A DNA stretch of 64,000 nt from Combretum micranthum. Lineage: Eukaryota; Streptophyta; Magnoliopsida; Myrtales; Combretaceae. A model generated the notes under the pieces. That model made no database searches, had not been told where the DNA came from, and saw nothing but the letters and a program-made list of their open reading frames with translations. The translations under genes and the position numbers were made by a program. The stretch spans positions 1 to 64,000 of the forward strand of contig JAMXBD010002768.1 of NCBI GenBank assembly GCA_024138025.1, given 5' to 3'. Numbering within the stretch: position 1 is the stretch's first letter; each line of letters starts with the position of its first letter. Below are positions 49,369-61,582 of this stretch, in pieces.

Positions 49369-51884
49369 TGCATGAATATTCAAGGACTTTTGGTATAGTA
49401 TAGAGATAGCCAATCATAAATATCATGAAATTCCTCGCTTTTGAGAAGTCATGAACGCCAAGGAACCCATACTAAGTATCCATGTGACTTATTCTTTTTT
49501 TTTTTTTTTTACCAAATCCATGTGATCTATTCAACTCATCATTAGAACAAAATAAATAAAGGAAACTGAATTTTTAGTATCATTAGGGCCTGATACCTAC
49601 CAAAAAGATTATGGAAAAGCGAAGAAGGAGTAGGAAAAGTGTTTACATAATGGCTTTAGAGCAATCTATAAGGTTAAGGAGGCCTTGTATAATTAGTAAA
49701 GGGGAAGTTTTTGTGCTTATGTTGTAATCAAACTGTCCCAATAGCTGGAATGAGATAGATCTTTTTTTTTTTTTTTCAAACTTATGGCTCCAAAAAAATA
49801 TTAATTATGTAGTGTAGTTTGATTTAAAGTTATAAAGGTTGAAGCTCTTACCATATAGTTCAATTTAAGGGAACAAAATTGATTATGGAATGTGAAAATT
49901 TTATAAAGACAGATTTTCTAATTTTGGAACTTGTGTGAATTTAAGTAACACGATATCTGTGTTAGATTAGTTATAAACCATAGGTGTGTAAAAGGAAAAA
50001 AAAATTGAACCGAATCATTAAATGTTAAGCGTAATGATCACTTATATATTTCAAAATCTAAGTTATAAATATTATGAAAATTGATACAAATTGCTATTTA
50101 AGGCTTCAATTTATAGTAAAAATTAATATTATATTAATCACAAAAATTACAGAAAAAATGATTAAAAAAAGAAAAAGAAAAAACAACAATAGAAGAAAAA
50201 GTCAAAAAAAAAAAAAAAAAGGAAGAGCAGAGAATCATGAAGAGAAAAATAACACGGATAGAGGAATTCCATACAAATCTCAGACAAAGAAAATACACAA
50301 GAATCACCCTTAAAAGTTCAAACCGGAGCTTATTTTAGAAACTAAGGTTTCGAAGTCCTTCTTGTTGATTTTGAAATTTTCTGACAATTTTGTTTGAATT
50401 GGGTTAGAGGATGATTCAGATGAGTTGGAGCTATTGATTGGTAACCGCTGGTATCCGATTATCAACCCAGATTCCGACCATCGCTGGCCGTTCATGTTCG
50501 TGCGCCTATTGTTCGTGGGTTCCAAGTACTGTCGGCCGTCCCTTGACTTGAATGTTTCATCCAAGTCACGACCTGAATCCGCATCCGAAGTCTGACCTAG
50601 TCTGCGACCCAAACCCCAATCCACGAGCAGTTCGATCGTACGATCCGCGCGTTCAACCTGCAATTCCCGGGCAAGTGCTCCTTATGCAGGTAAGTGCTCC
50701 TCATCTCCTTCATTTAAGTTGTTAATTAATTTAATAATGAATAAATAAATTTAAAAAAATAGATCATATATAATAGTAAACAAAGAAAGCAGACATAAGG
50801 TAATGGCTTTTGTAAGTAAGATATATATGCTAAAATAATACGGACGAATAAGGCGTTTCGAACTAAAAAAAATAAAAATAAATAAAAATAAATAGAAGTT
50901 GTTGATATACGGATGAATTTCATTACCTAGAAAACCAATTTTCCCAGATAAAAATAATTTTGATAGGTTCGCAAGATTCAACATTCGAAAATTTTGTTTT
51001 CTACCAAAGCCACAAAAATTAATGAACTTGTATCGAAAAGAGTTCAAAAGTTTAAAAAGTACCAACCCACTAACATTTTATAAAAAGAACTACCTGATTA
51101 GCAAGTACGTAGGTATCTATGGGTGGTAAAAAAATGGAAAAAAGATCCTTTTGTTTTCTTTGTAAATAATTGTTTAATATTCCATTAAATTGTAAATACA
51201 TATGTGATTAATGTAGATATTATTTTTGTACATACTATTATGATTAGTTGTAATTGTAACTTTTGTAAATATTTCCAATATCAACAGCATAAGAGCATTA
51301 GAGGAATTAATTTTTAATTTATGAATTTCAAGTGGTAATCATATAGTTTTAATAGAATAGCCTCCGAATCTAAGATATCCTGGTTTATCAAATTTGATTT
51401 TAAATCACATTCTTTGCAGACTAGTAGGTAAGTTAAGATCAACTAAACATTGATCTTAACTTACATTTTCCTTGACTCTAGTCAGGTGGCAACTCCTTAA
51501 AGCTTTATAAAATCCATATTTCTTTTAATTTCTAGTCGAGGGTTCATATTAAATGGGTTTGAGTTTAATGCAAATTAGATTAAAAGAAATTAAACCGGAA
51601 ATGAAAAATTTGGGCTCGACACAAATACTAAAATTTGACTTTAAGTCTTTTCATTCATTCAAAAGTTTTGATAGCTAGTAATAGAGATGATTCAATTTTA
51701 TGGATTGAGATGTACCCATGCTGTCCCAACTATGGATCTTCACTAGAAAATAATAGCAAATTGGATTAGTATATTCTAAACTAAATCAAACCTTTTAACC
51801 TATGTTCAAATTATATAAAAAACTTGCTTCTTAGGATTACTTAAGAAGTGAATGGGTATTACAAAATGGTTTACATATATGCAC
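49369..51884. other. AT-rich spacer with one GC-richer open frame
   Basis: Mostly AT-rich sequence with homopolymer runs (for example 49497-49510 and 50206-50220). The only stretch with markedly higher GC and an open frame is about 50310-50663, listed separately. Nothing else is recognised. Confidence 0.6.
50310..50663 (-). CDS. Hypothetical 117-residue open frame in a GC-richer patch
   Basis: An ATG-initiated frame of 117 codons lies in a 350-bp patch clearly richer in GC than the surrounding DNA. The predicted product is polar, with RTIELLVDWGLGRR near the N-terminus, a serine/asparagine run (NSSNSSESSSN) and a lysine-containing end. I recognise no domain. It has no clear splice partners, and it lies between MITEs and a TRIM element. 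It may be a fragment of a mobile element or a captured exon rather than a real gene. Confidence 0.25.
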   Translation of the reverse strand: MQVERADRTIELLVDWGLGRRLGQTSDADSGRDLDETFKSRDGRQYLEPTNNRRTNMNGQRWSESGLIIGYQRLPINSSNSSESSSNPIQTKLSENFKINKKDFETLVSKISSGLNF

Positions 51885-51889
51885 AATGC

Positions 51890-53095
51890 ATGGTCTGAAT
51901 TTCAACGCAAAGTGGGAGTGTTCAACTTGGACATGCAACTTTGTGAGTGACATCACCACGACAACTTGTTTGTAATGAGGTTTACTCTAAAGGAAAGTTT
52001 GGCCTCTCATGAGCAAAGTAGTCGAGAGTTAACACTACTCTGTTGATGAGGCTATTGTAAATTGAAACCACTTGGAACATTTGAGCCTTCCAAACATATA
52101 AAGGAAAGTGGTGTTACAATGCTAAGATTATGCCCTTTATGGGAAGGATGAGCTTGGAATAGATTTGGGATAACCATAAGAGAAAAGGATGCCTCGCCAT
52201 CTAGAATATGAGAAAATGATAGTGTAAAGGATAGTCAACTGTTGCACAGACACCTAAGAGGAAAAAATCCCCCATCCTATGGCGAGTGGCATTAGAACAA
52301 AAGTTTCAATCCCGTCAAGCTGCCCGAATGCTACCTATAATATTTAATGTATGGGTAGTTTTTGTTGCTAGTTTCATTCATGTGGATGAAACTCAAGGTG
52401 ATGAACAATCATTAAGGGAGGATATCATTGTCATAAGGCAATCGTGTCATGAGTTGGGTTCGCAATAAGAATTTGCTCCAAACTTTGTAAATGTACTATA
52501 GTATTAGGCAATTCAATAAGAGATGATTTTGAAGGATAGAGGATTGGATGTGGACGAGAAGACGCTAGTGGAAGTCTAAGTCTTGGAGAGTTGATCTTAG
52601 ATGGAGTTAACGGGTGGAATAAAGCTACTGATCTTTTGGACATGGATAGTGGTAGCTGATTTGCCTCATGATAAAGGCTTCGTAAATTTAGGTAAGGGAG
52701 AATGTAATAGTTCGAGTGTTTGGGGCAAAGTGGAAGTGTTTAGCTTGTTTTTTGTCTATTTAATGTTGTGGGTGGCATCAACATTGTAATTTGTCTTGGG
52801 ATTGGGTATATTCTGAAGGTGAGTCTAGTCTTCTCTAAGCAAGCCGATCGAGAGGTCATATCACTCTAGCAAACCAAAATCAGTTAGAACATTTGGGTTT
52901 TCCAAATATACAAGGGATTGTGTCTATGTCAAGATGGCGCTTCTTCTATAAAGGATGAGATTGGAACAAGCTTGGGATAATAGGAAGAGAATTGGCTAAC
53001 TTGCCATGCAGGATATGAGAGAAAGATAATGCAAGGGATGATGAAGTATCCTATAAGCATTTTAGGAAAGGAGAACCTCCCTTCCCATGGAGAAA
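51890..53095. mobile_element. TRIM-like miniature LTR retrotransposon
   Basis: Two direct repeats of about 390 bp flank a short interior: about 51890-52285 and 52703-53095. They share AAGTGG.AGTGTT, GGAACATTTG.G.CTTCCAAA, a GGATGAG.TTGGAA segment, TGGGATAA and AGGATATGAGA. Right after the left repeat is TGGCATTAGAAC (52287-52298), a decayed form of TGGTATCAGAGC, the primer-binding site complementary to initiator tRNA-Met. A purine-rich GGTAAGGGAGAA precedes TGTAATAG at the right repeat and fits a polypurine tract. The interior is only about 400 bp with no gag or pol. Size, repeats, PBS and PPT together define a terminal-repeat retrotransposon in miniature. The repeats have diverged substantially, so it is old. 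Confidence 0.75.
52287..52298 (+). other. Putative primer-binding site of the TRIM
   Basis: TGGCATTAGAAC differs at three of 12 bases from TGGTATCAGAGC, the common plant initiator-tRNA primer site. It sits directly inside the left terminal repeat, which sets the element's orientation as plus. Confidence 0.6.
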
Positions 53096-53127
53096 AGAGG
53101 TGCCAACATGTTGGAGGTGTCGACTTA

Positions 53128-53300
53128 GGGTTTGTTTTGTATTATTTGATTTTCATCTGTATCTGATTCGTATTTGATTTGTTTGATTTATTTATAAGTA
53201 AAAATATCTATTTTTTATTTGTATTTAATTTTTGATAAATATTCTATATAAAAACAATAAAAAACTTAAATAATTAGAATAAGACAAACCAAATAAATTC
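53128..53300. mobile_element. Small MITE, family B, copy 6 (inverted)
   Basis: Starts TAGGGTTTGTTTTGTATTA and includes TTTTCATCTGTATCTG and TCGTATTTGATTTG. It ends GACAAACCAAATAAATTC, the inverted counterpart. It abuts the right end of the TRIM-like element. Confidence 0.55.
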
Positions 53301-55503
53301 TTAGATAACAAAGTACCTACATAAAATAAAGCACTTGACAATAATTTGCCGTCACGCAAAATGGTGTGTACTTATGTGCGCATGCGAGCTGGAGTGCCTT
53401 TGAGAAAAAGACACATATCATAATAAAACGCTATAAGTTGGTGTGACTCTCTGTGGCTCGTTCCACCAAGACATGATCCAGTCAACCAATATAATATTAT
53501 ATTTGAAAACAGAGTTAACTCATTTTAGACACGGAAAAAACTAGTCGTCGAATGATAGTGCGGTGGTGTTGGTTTACTATCAAATTGTTGCGATGCGACA
53601 TCGTGTACCAAAAGACCTAATATTTTTTTTGGGTTAAAACTTATCTTAACAACTTGAAATTGAAATAATAATCGTACATGATAATCAAAATTTAATTAAG
53701 TGGCACTATTATATGATCACCAAATATGTAGATTATATATGAAATATTATGATGGAATTGATTTTTCAAAGTTTTTATAACAACAAGAAATTTTATCAGT
53801 TTATATTTATTTTAATATATAATGTGATGTTTGTGTTATTTTTTCCTAAGTTGAAAATAATATATCGCATGTTTAATTAGTATGATAGCTTAAAGTTCGA
53901 GAGAAAGTACCCATGCCATGTTTCTTTCCTTAAATGGTAGCGTTTCGTTTGTTTAAGTTTAAAGAATATAAAGTGTAAAATATAAATATTGCAACACACA
54001 AATAAAGAGATAGAATTGTTATTTTTTTTTATTTACGACTTTATAGTGTGTGTATATTTAACATAAATAGTGATTTAGCAGGGTAAAAAATTCTACTAAA
54101 TTATTACAACCCTATTTATTAACTCATTCTCAATTACCCTTCTTCTTCTTATTCTTTTTTCCTCTTCTTTTTCTAAAGATACTGCAAAATCTTAATGAAT
54201 AGCACTATCCATGTGCTTATGTTTTAAAATTAAACAAATGATATGTTAAAAAATCAAAAAAGAAAAGTCATTATTAGATTATGCATTTTAGCATCATCTA
54301 ATGGTTTATTAAGCATTTTCTTCTTCTTCTTTTCCATTTTCTTTTTTTTTTTATTTCTATAAGATGAATATATTTATTAATTTTTTTATCAAATAAATTA
54401 TTTATGAGTGACTAGAGGTTTACGCGTGTTTCTAACTAAAATTAATAAATAAATATGAAATAGGTCAGTTTTTACAAAGAATCTCAAAACAAAAGTCTGT
54501 AATATTTTTCTAAAATTTTACGTCTAGCAGATGGGCTAAACGTTACTATACTTCAAAACATTGTGGCAAACATTTTTCCATTTTATTTTGTATTATAGAT
54601 ACAAATGAGATCTTAAGTTTGTCAAAATATTATTTTACTAATATTGACCGCCGAGGTTATATTACTTATGCTTTTTAGCGATGATTAATTAATGATAAGG
54701 ATAAAAGTTAGAACTAATATGCTCGACAATAATTTAAAATTATGAAAATTATCAATAGAAAAGGAGGAAAACATTTTCTTTTCATTTTCTCATTCTTTTA
54801 TGAAAATTTCTTATTGTTGCTAATCAAAATGACTAGTGGCTAGAAGTCATTATTGTTACCTTTTATCATTACCTATTAGCATAAATCACTAATATTATAT
54901 AGAACCTCTTATATATTATTATTATAATATTTGACAGCTACAATACTTCAATTATATATATGGAAAACCATAAATTATTTTCTGCAAGGCAATTTGAGCA
55001 TATGATACCTCATAACTAGGGAGAAATATTTTGTGGGTGATGCATGTTATGTGAATGTTCATGTGGTGTTTAATTACCAGTTATATGTTAACACATGAGA
55101 GTAGTTTTCGAAGTAACATCCATCCATATGCCTATATGATAGAAAACCATTGGTATGTACATCCTCATGTACATTACATATTGCATATAATACCCATCAA
55201 ATCCTTTCTAGCTAGCGAGGTCTTAGATACTAAATAAGATAAAAATAATGAATATACTTAATCTAATTTCATAATTTTTATTACATATTCTCAAAAGGAA
55301 AATTGAAATTATTTTACAGGTAATTAATATTACTTGATACATGCATTTGATACCTGCATGAAGCAGAGCTTCATATCTATGGATCCTGGGTGATATTACT
55401 ATACCAGTCGACCAAATTAATGTATACAAGATTCCACTAACCCTATTCCACATTATTAAACACAATGAGATTGATGTCAACAAAGAAATCTTCTTTCAGA
55501 TGC
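53301..55503. other. AT-rich spacer downstream of the P450 gene
   Basis: About 2.2 kb without a recognisable gene or repeat. The right-hand 100-250 bp should contain the P450 3' UTR. T-runs and TTCTTCTT tracts occur near 54139-54160 and 54319-54331. Confidence 0.6.
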
Positions 55504-56927
55504 TCATTTTTGCAAAGGTTGAACCATCAAAAGACAACCTTGGGATGGTCGAAGTGAGAGCATAATCGAAGGACTGTGGCAATAGTTTGGTGAAACCGAG
55601 AAGGAGAACCTAGAAAGTAGGAGGGTCAAGACAACCTTATATTCCATGGCAGTCAAGTTCCTGCCAATGCACATTCTTCCTCCAAACCCAAAAGGCACAA
55701 ACCCCATCTTGTGTTTGCACCCACCATATAAGGGGTCGTCCTTGAACCGCTCCGGTTTGAATTGATAGAGTCTTCGCCCAATAAACAGGGTCATGGTTCA
55801 TTGATACAACGTCAATCCACATATTTGTTCCATTGGGAATTACCTTGTCTCCCCACTCGGATGTCTTCCCTTGCTTGTCTTTGTACATTTGGTGCCGGAC
55901 CATACAAACGTAGCACTTCATTCATCACCCATCCCATCTGCATTATCATGCCAATTCGACACATTATAAATCACTAAATTCATTATTATAACGTTTTAAT
56001 CATTTGTGAATTAAAATATAATAAGATAAAACGTTTCAATCCTATAAAATACCTACCTCAATTTACAACTAAAAATAGCCATAAAAAAATAGTGTATACA
56101 TTTCAACTGACCATGATTATTAAATTCAACAATAAATTAAAAAGCCCTTATGTAAGATTTCTATAATACTACTCCATAAAAAAAAAAAAAGAAAAACCGA
56201 AACTCAATTATAATGCACATCAAGATAGTAAATATATGTGAAGAAAGATTAAGAAAATTAACTAAAAACTTGATTCATATTAATGTTTTAAATTAACTTT
56301 ATAAAATATTAATGTCTCCCTAATTTAACTTTTGCGGAACCTAATTTTTGTTCCAAAGAGCTTGGGAAGGAGCCGCAGTCTCTACAGGTGGTAAATCACA
56401 AACGGATTTCCCCTATAAATGTGGTTCCGTACTTGGGCTGACGATGACGATAGGTGATGTCGTAATGACATGGACATTTGGTAAATATTTGATATCGTGT
56501 CAGCGTCGCACGTATGTAAGGACGTATTGTCTTTTACACAAATAAATCTCTCCGAGTCTCCGACCATGAAATATTTGGGTCATATTTGGCATCTCCTGGC
56601 TGGTCCTCCAACATATATGTTTAATTGTTTATAGAAAACCAACCTTTCCAATTTTAGAAAATACCCACACCAAGTATTTAAGAAAAAGACGGGCATTTCG
56701 TATTTTACAAAAAAGAGTTAAGTATAGGACCAATAATAATAATTCCCACTCCCTATAGTAATCATTAATTTTGATCCTATCTAAGTTCTTTGGCTTCTGC
56801 ATTTTGATTACGTATATCTTATTATTGTTCCATAGAAATAAATCATAGCATATCTAATAATAAACCTCGTTTTGGAAATAAAATAAAATTAATAATAAAT
56901 AAATCCTCGCCAATTATCCCATTGAGT

Positions 56928-56963
<36 letters not shown>

Positions 56964-59791
56964 TCAAATGGAAGAAGAATTCTAATTTATTTGATTTATG
57001 ATATCAATAACAATACTTATAGTGAGTGAGTATTTTATTACGTGTTGGTTATTCAAAACTGTCATATAATTTTATGATCGGATTCGAACAAGTATAAAGG
57101 TATGCTACTTGAGTCCAAGGATCCAACTAAAATTTTCCTTTTCAAGTATAGATAAATAATATGCAATCATTTTGACCAATTTTTATAAATTTAAGTTGGT
57201 CACAAACTATATCATATATTTCAGATACATAAGCTACCCAAGTCCAAATCTAGCCAGCTAGATTTCCTTTTCAAGCATAGGCAAGTCACGTTGGAATAAG
57301 CTAATCTATACAATCATACAAGGAGTATCATTTAAATTATAGCACAATTTATTAGATCCCATATAGTCATCATATGATAAATGAGAACATTCCTATCTTG
57401 ACTACCTAGAATTTGAATCATATGTTACAGACTAGGTTGTTTATGTTATATTCAGAAAATCAGCATATGAAAAAAACAATACACAACATGAAATAATGTT
57501 GAATTAGATAAAAGGAAACGTTTCATTACCTTCTTTAACCCAGCAAGCAATGAGGCATCAATGATTTTATCTCCAACCACTTCTTTTATCTCTTCTCGCA
57601 ATTGGTCTTGCCACTCTGGATACATGGCCAGCAGCAACAACGTCCATGTCAGCGCCAACGCGGTGGTCTCGTGGCCACCGAAGAAGAAGGTCTTGCACTC
57701 ATCCACCAGTTCCCGGGTCGACAGGGTCTTGCCCAGCCGACCATCTTGGTGGTTCTCTTGCAGCAATAGGCCAAGCAAGTCCTTTTGAGAATTTTCCGGT
57801 CGACCTGCTTCTTTTCTTGATGTTATGATTGACATCAGAGGTTATCAATTTCTTTCCCTAGCAATTTGGCCTCGACTGTGTGCTTAGGGGTGAATAATTT
57901 ATTAAATGGTACCCCAACATAACGATTGGATTTGAATAGAGTGACTTGCACTTCCCTTAATTTCTCCACCACCTTAAGCCCTTCCTCGGTGGTGACGCCG
58001 AAGCTCGTCCTGGCGATGATTTCGCCGGCGGTGGAAACGATTTCCTTCTCGACATATTTCGGGGTGGCCGGAATTAATGAGAGCTGTCCATCTGTCTAAC
58101 ATTTTTTCCGTGGTGTCCACCATTAGACTTGCCATTGCCTGTTGGAAAAAGTCAATAAGTAAACATTATTCATGAAAGACTTCGAATTCAAATTTAGTCA
58201 TCTTCTTGTGAAAAAAGTTAATGGCGAGAATTCCCGGAGACCTTTCACACTTTAGAAATTCTTCACACAAGGTGGTAGTTAAAATTTTATAATTGAACAT
58301 GATGAAAAGTTGAATAATTGAATTCCAAAGTGTATGTTTGACTTTTTTACCGAGTCTTTTGGTTTAACTACTCTTTCGTAATAATCTATTAAACTTCCTT
58401 TTAGGCTTCTTATTGAATAAAGAAAAACATAGGCATACATACTTTGGATCTTCTAAATTTTCCTCAATTTGTTATTTGTTTAGATTTTTGAAATACCTTA
58501 TAACATCGTTGTATATCATTTATCGAATTTTAATGTTTATTACATATGATAGTATTTTAAAGGATTAAATTTAAGAAATTTAAACACAGTCATAATTTTA
58601 AACGTTCATTTCCAGATTATATATATGTTTGTATATACTATACATATATAGATATAATTTCTTACCAAAGTTTTAATTATCTAATCCGACTCGTGATGCA
58701 CATATCTATGTATACACCAAATCTGTTGAATAGACCATGCCGACAAAGTATTAATTTATTGCATATGAACGAAGGAAGAAGACTATTATTTTATTTATTT
58801 AATTATTATTATTATTATCATTTTTTTCATGGAAGTACAAGGCTGATGCTATATATGAATCTTATCATCACGAGGTTGTATGAAAAGGGTGTCACCTTCA
58901 AGTTGGAAGGGGTGAAAGCAGGAGTAATAACATGTCTGTGACGAACCCAGTCGTCTCCTTCAACCATAAGAAGACCACTACCAAACATGGGTTTCCTGTC
59001 GTTCTTGAACACCGTCGGCTTACCCCAGCTCTTCCCCATCACTCCCGCAGACATCTCTTTCAAAAACTCTGGATCCGCGATGTACAAAAACGGCTCCACT
59101 CCTAACCAGTACGTGAAAACCTTCCCTGCATAAGTTAAAAAACCAGTCGATTTTAATTTTGATAGGTATTAGTATTACTAGCAGGATCATGCAAGTGTAA
59201 AACAAGGACTAAAAGTAGCACCGTCTATTGACTACACGCGAGAGCCTGGCATATATTGATACCGGTACATAGTATCCGTGCCATGCCATGCCTTCCTCTC
59301 ACGTGTTACCAGTAGATCGGGCCCATATTACTAGCAGATGATGCACCCATATTATAAAAAGAGAACATATAATAGTAATATATCTGACTCTTGCATATGG
59401 TCTATATAGATCAGACCTAAGTAAGAAAAATTCGAGACAAGATGTTGGAGAGGTTGCATGATCATATAATGATGTAACAATGCTTACCGTGAGACTTTTG
59501 CCAGCGGGCAAAGTAGGGAAAAACTTTAGAATGGATGTCATGAGAAATTATCGTATTGTTGTTCGAGGAAACTCCATTACTACTAGCAGGGACAGCTTTT
59601 CTCATGTCATTTATGTTTCCTAGAGGGAAACTGGGAGGAGGTCCTCCAAATCCATTCTTTCGCAGTTTACGATATGCTTGGAGAGGTCTAACCCAGTAAA
59701 CAAACAGCATTTTCCAGAAAACAAACACAGAAAACAATACAGCCGAAGCTGAGAGAAGAAGAGAATAGTAAAACGAAGAAAACATTGCCAT
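55504..59791 (-). CDS. CYP715A: Cytochrome P450, CYP715A type, four exons, with frameshifts
   Basis: Exons 59488-59791, 58896-59125, 57530-58138 and 55504-55937 (TGA). About 526 residues if indels are allowed for, the normal P450 length. The product begins MAMFSSFYYSLLLSASA, an N-terminal membrane anchor for the ER. A CYP72-clan pattern follows: YRKLRKNGFGGPPPSFPLGN, MGKSWGKPTVFKNDRKPMFG, GDDWVRHRHVITPAF. The I-helix is FFFGGHETTALAL, the K-helix ExxR is EVLR, and the heme loop is FGFGGRMCIGR with its cysteine ligand. Similarity is closest to my recollection of CYP715A, linked to flower development; the substrate is not known. Indels: 2 bp missing near 58051-58060, 1 bp missing near 57833-57842, one extra base in the C-run 55851-55854 (minus-strand G-run), and a net 2 bp missing near 55766-55781. 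Splice sites and motifs are intact, so sequence error is favoured over a pseudogene. Confidence 0.88.
56929..56962. repeat. (TAA)n microsatellite in a P450 intron
   Basis: About 11 uninterrupted TAA units within the third intron. Confidence 0.9.
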
Positions 59792-59805
59792 TATTATTGT
59801 TATTA

Positions 59806-59828
59806 TCTCTCTCTCTCTCTATATATAT
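59806..59828. repeat. (CT)n/(AT)n tract in the P450 5' leader
   Basis: TCTCTCTCTCTCTCT followed by ATATATAT, immediately upstream of the P450 start codon. On the gene strand it reads as an AT then GA tract, common in plant leaders. Confidence 0.75.
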
Positions 59829-59907
59829 TGGCTTTCTCTCTCTAAGTGGTATATTAGTTGATTTTGATGGTGGTGATTGTTGGTTAGAGGAAGAGAAGTA
59901 GGGGGGA

Positions 59908-59915
59908 TATTTATA
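59908..59915 (-). promoter_or_regulatory. TATA box of the CYP715A-type gene
   Basis: TATAAATA on the minus strand, 117 bases upstream of the ATG, in the context CTCTATAAATATCC. A start about 30 bases downstream would give a leader of about 90 bases containing the GA tract. Position and match are good. No experimental support is available here. Confidence 0.6.
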
Positions 59916-61220
59916 GAGAAAAAACGCGGGTGTCAAATGACGATTTGAATCAATGTCGGAAAATTGACTGAGAATAAAACAGCCACATCGATACGATAGT
60001 TTGATTGGTTTGAACATTTTGCTTTTTGCCACTTCGTATGGCATGTAAGAAAAACAACGTTGTCTAAAGTCTCTTTTTGGAACTCTTTTTCCATAAAAAA
60101 AAAAAATAACTTTGTATATGTGTTTTTTTTTAAATATATATATATACATATATTTTGCGTTATCGTCCACCTTTTATGGGTTTCTCAACCTTTTGTTCAA
60201 TTATATATTTAAAAAAAAATACAAAAATGCTGCCAGATAATAAATAATCCAAAAAATAGTATCTTGAATTCATCTCTTTCTCTCTTCTCTCTCTTTGGTA
60301 AAAACACTCATCTTTGAAAATTGTATTAAACTTCTATTTTCAAGAACTTCTATTCTCAAAAGATAAGTTAATAAATGAACTCATAAAAAACGATTTCATT
60401 ATAAATGCATAAACTCGTTAGAAAACTTATTATAATTCAAACTCATCAAGAAATATGTTATTTTTGGATTATTTTTTTTAATAAAGTAGTATTTTTGTAA
60501 TTTTTATTATAATAATAATAATTTTTTTTTTTTTTACCAAATTCTTGCATCACGGTTTTCTTGAAAATTATCATCTCATAGTAAAAATTCATTTGCTTAT
60601 ACTTTATTTGTGTGTGTGTGTGTATACATATATACTTGTGTGATGTAATAGAATTATTAATATATATACAAGCATTTTATTGCTCAGTAAATAGATAATA
60701 CTAGATTTTGTGGTTTCTTATGATACGGGTGTTATAAATATGTAACGTTTCAATTATTAAAAAATTAAATGTAAATAAAAATTCGTCGTGCTCCATCCAA
60801 ACAATATTTTGTTAAGAAAAAATTTAAAATGAGCGTAACGTGTCATAATTTAACTCTCATATGGTTCGACTAGACATCGATGACTATTATACTTAGCAAA
60901 GTACTGAATAAGTGATGAGACTTCCTATTGGAGTAACACTGGTTAGATCAACATCTCAAAGCCTACATCTAAAATATATAGTGTTTTAATATATTATGGT
61001 TCGAATTTGAATTTGTTAATTACAAAATGCAATTCAAACTTAATATATATATTTGGAGAACTTTTATAGACCAGCCATCAATCATTTAATGAACAATTAA
61101 AATAAATATAGTAAGTGATTTATTAAGTATTTCGGTAATGTAACTACAACTGAGTATGAATGTAATCCATTAAATAATTAATAAAAATATATGACGGATT
61201 ATAAAAATTTTCATACTTGT
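59916..61220. other. P450 upstream flank
   Basis: AT-rich promoter-side DNA with a (GT)n tract at about 60608-60622 and several A/T homopolymers. No gene recognised. Confidence 0.6.
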
Positions 61221-61582
61221 AGCCTGTTTGTTTTACATGAATAGCTATTATTCTCTTATTGTATTAAGTAAAGTTACTATTATGGTGCTGATTTGAGATG
61301 AATGATAATTCATAATGAATTTTTATTACAATGAATAGTAATTCATGCACCCACGTCCATGAATTGCTATTTAATGTTTTTTCCAACTTTGTCATAAATA
61401 TTTTTGTCTTAAAAATATCACCCACACTACTCTCTATAGATATTTTATCTTTTACTCTAATAATTACTTATTTTATTTTTCTAACACCAAGTGAATATTA
61501 TAATATCTATTACAATCCTATTACATTCCTTTTGAATTGCAATTATTCTCTCTTTTTATTCCATATAGCAAATGAATGAGCT
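61221..61582. mobile_element. Tourist-like MITE, family A, copy 2
   Basis: Collinear with the element at 33432-33785 over its whole length: GCCTGTTTG at the left end, ATGAATAGCTATT, ATTCATAATGAAT, TTTTATCTTTTACT, TAATAATTACTT, ACCAAGTGAA.ATTATAAT and ATTACAATCCTAT, then an inverted end near GCAAATGAATGAGC. The target duplication is not clear at this copy, suggesting greater age. Confidence 0.8.

Noticed and set aside
52286..52789. Two short frames as genes
   Set aside because: They lie in the interior and right repeat of the TRIM-like element and cover its PBS and PPT.
21958..59791. The three genes as a metabolic or functional cluster
   Set aside because: A kinesin, an mRNA 3'-processing factor and one P450 share no pathway. 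Same-strand order is not evidence of co-regulation in plants.
59688..60170. 160-codon minus-strand frame upstream of the P450 start
   Set aside because: It overlaps the P450 leader and TATA box in another frame and is driven by low-complexity AT sequence.
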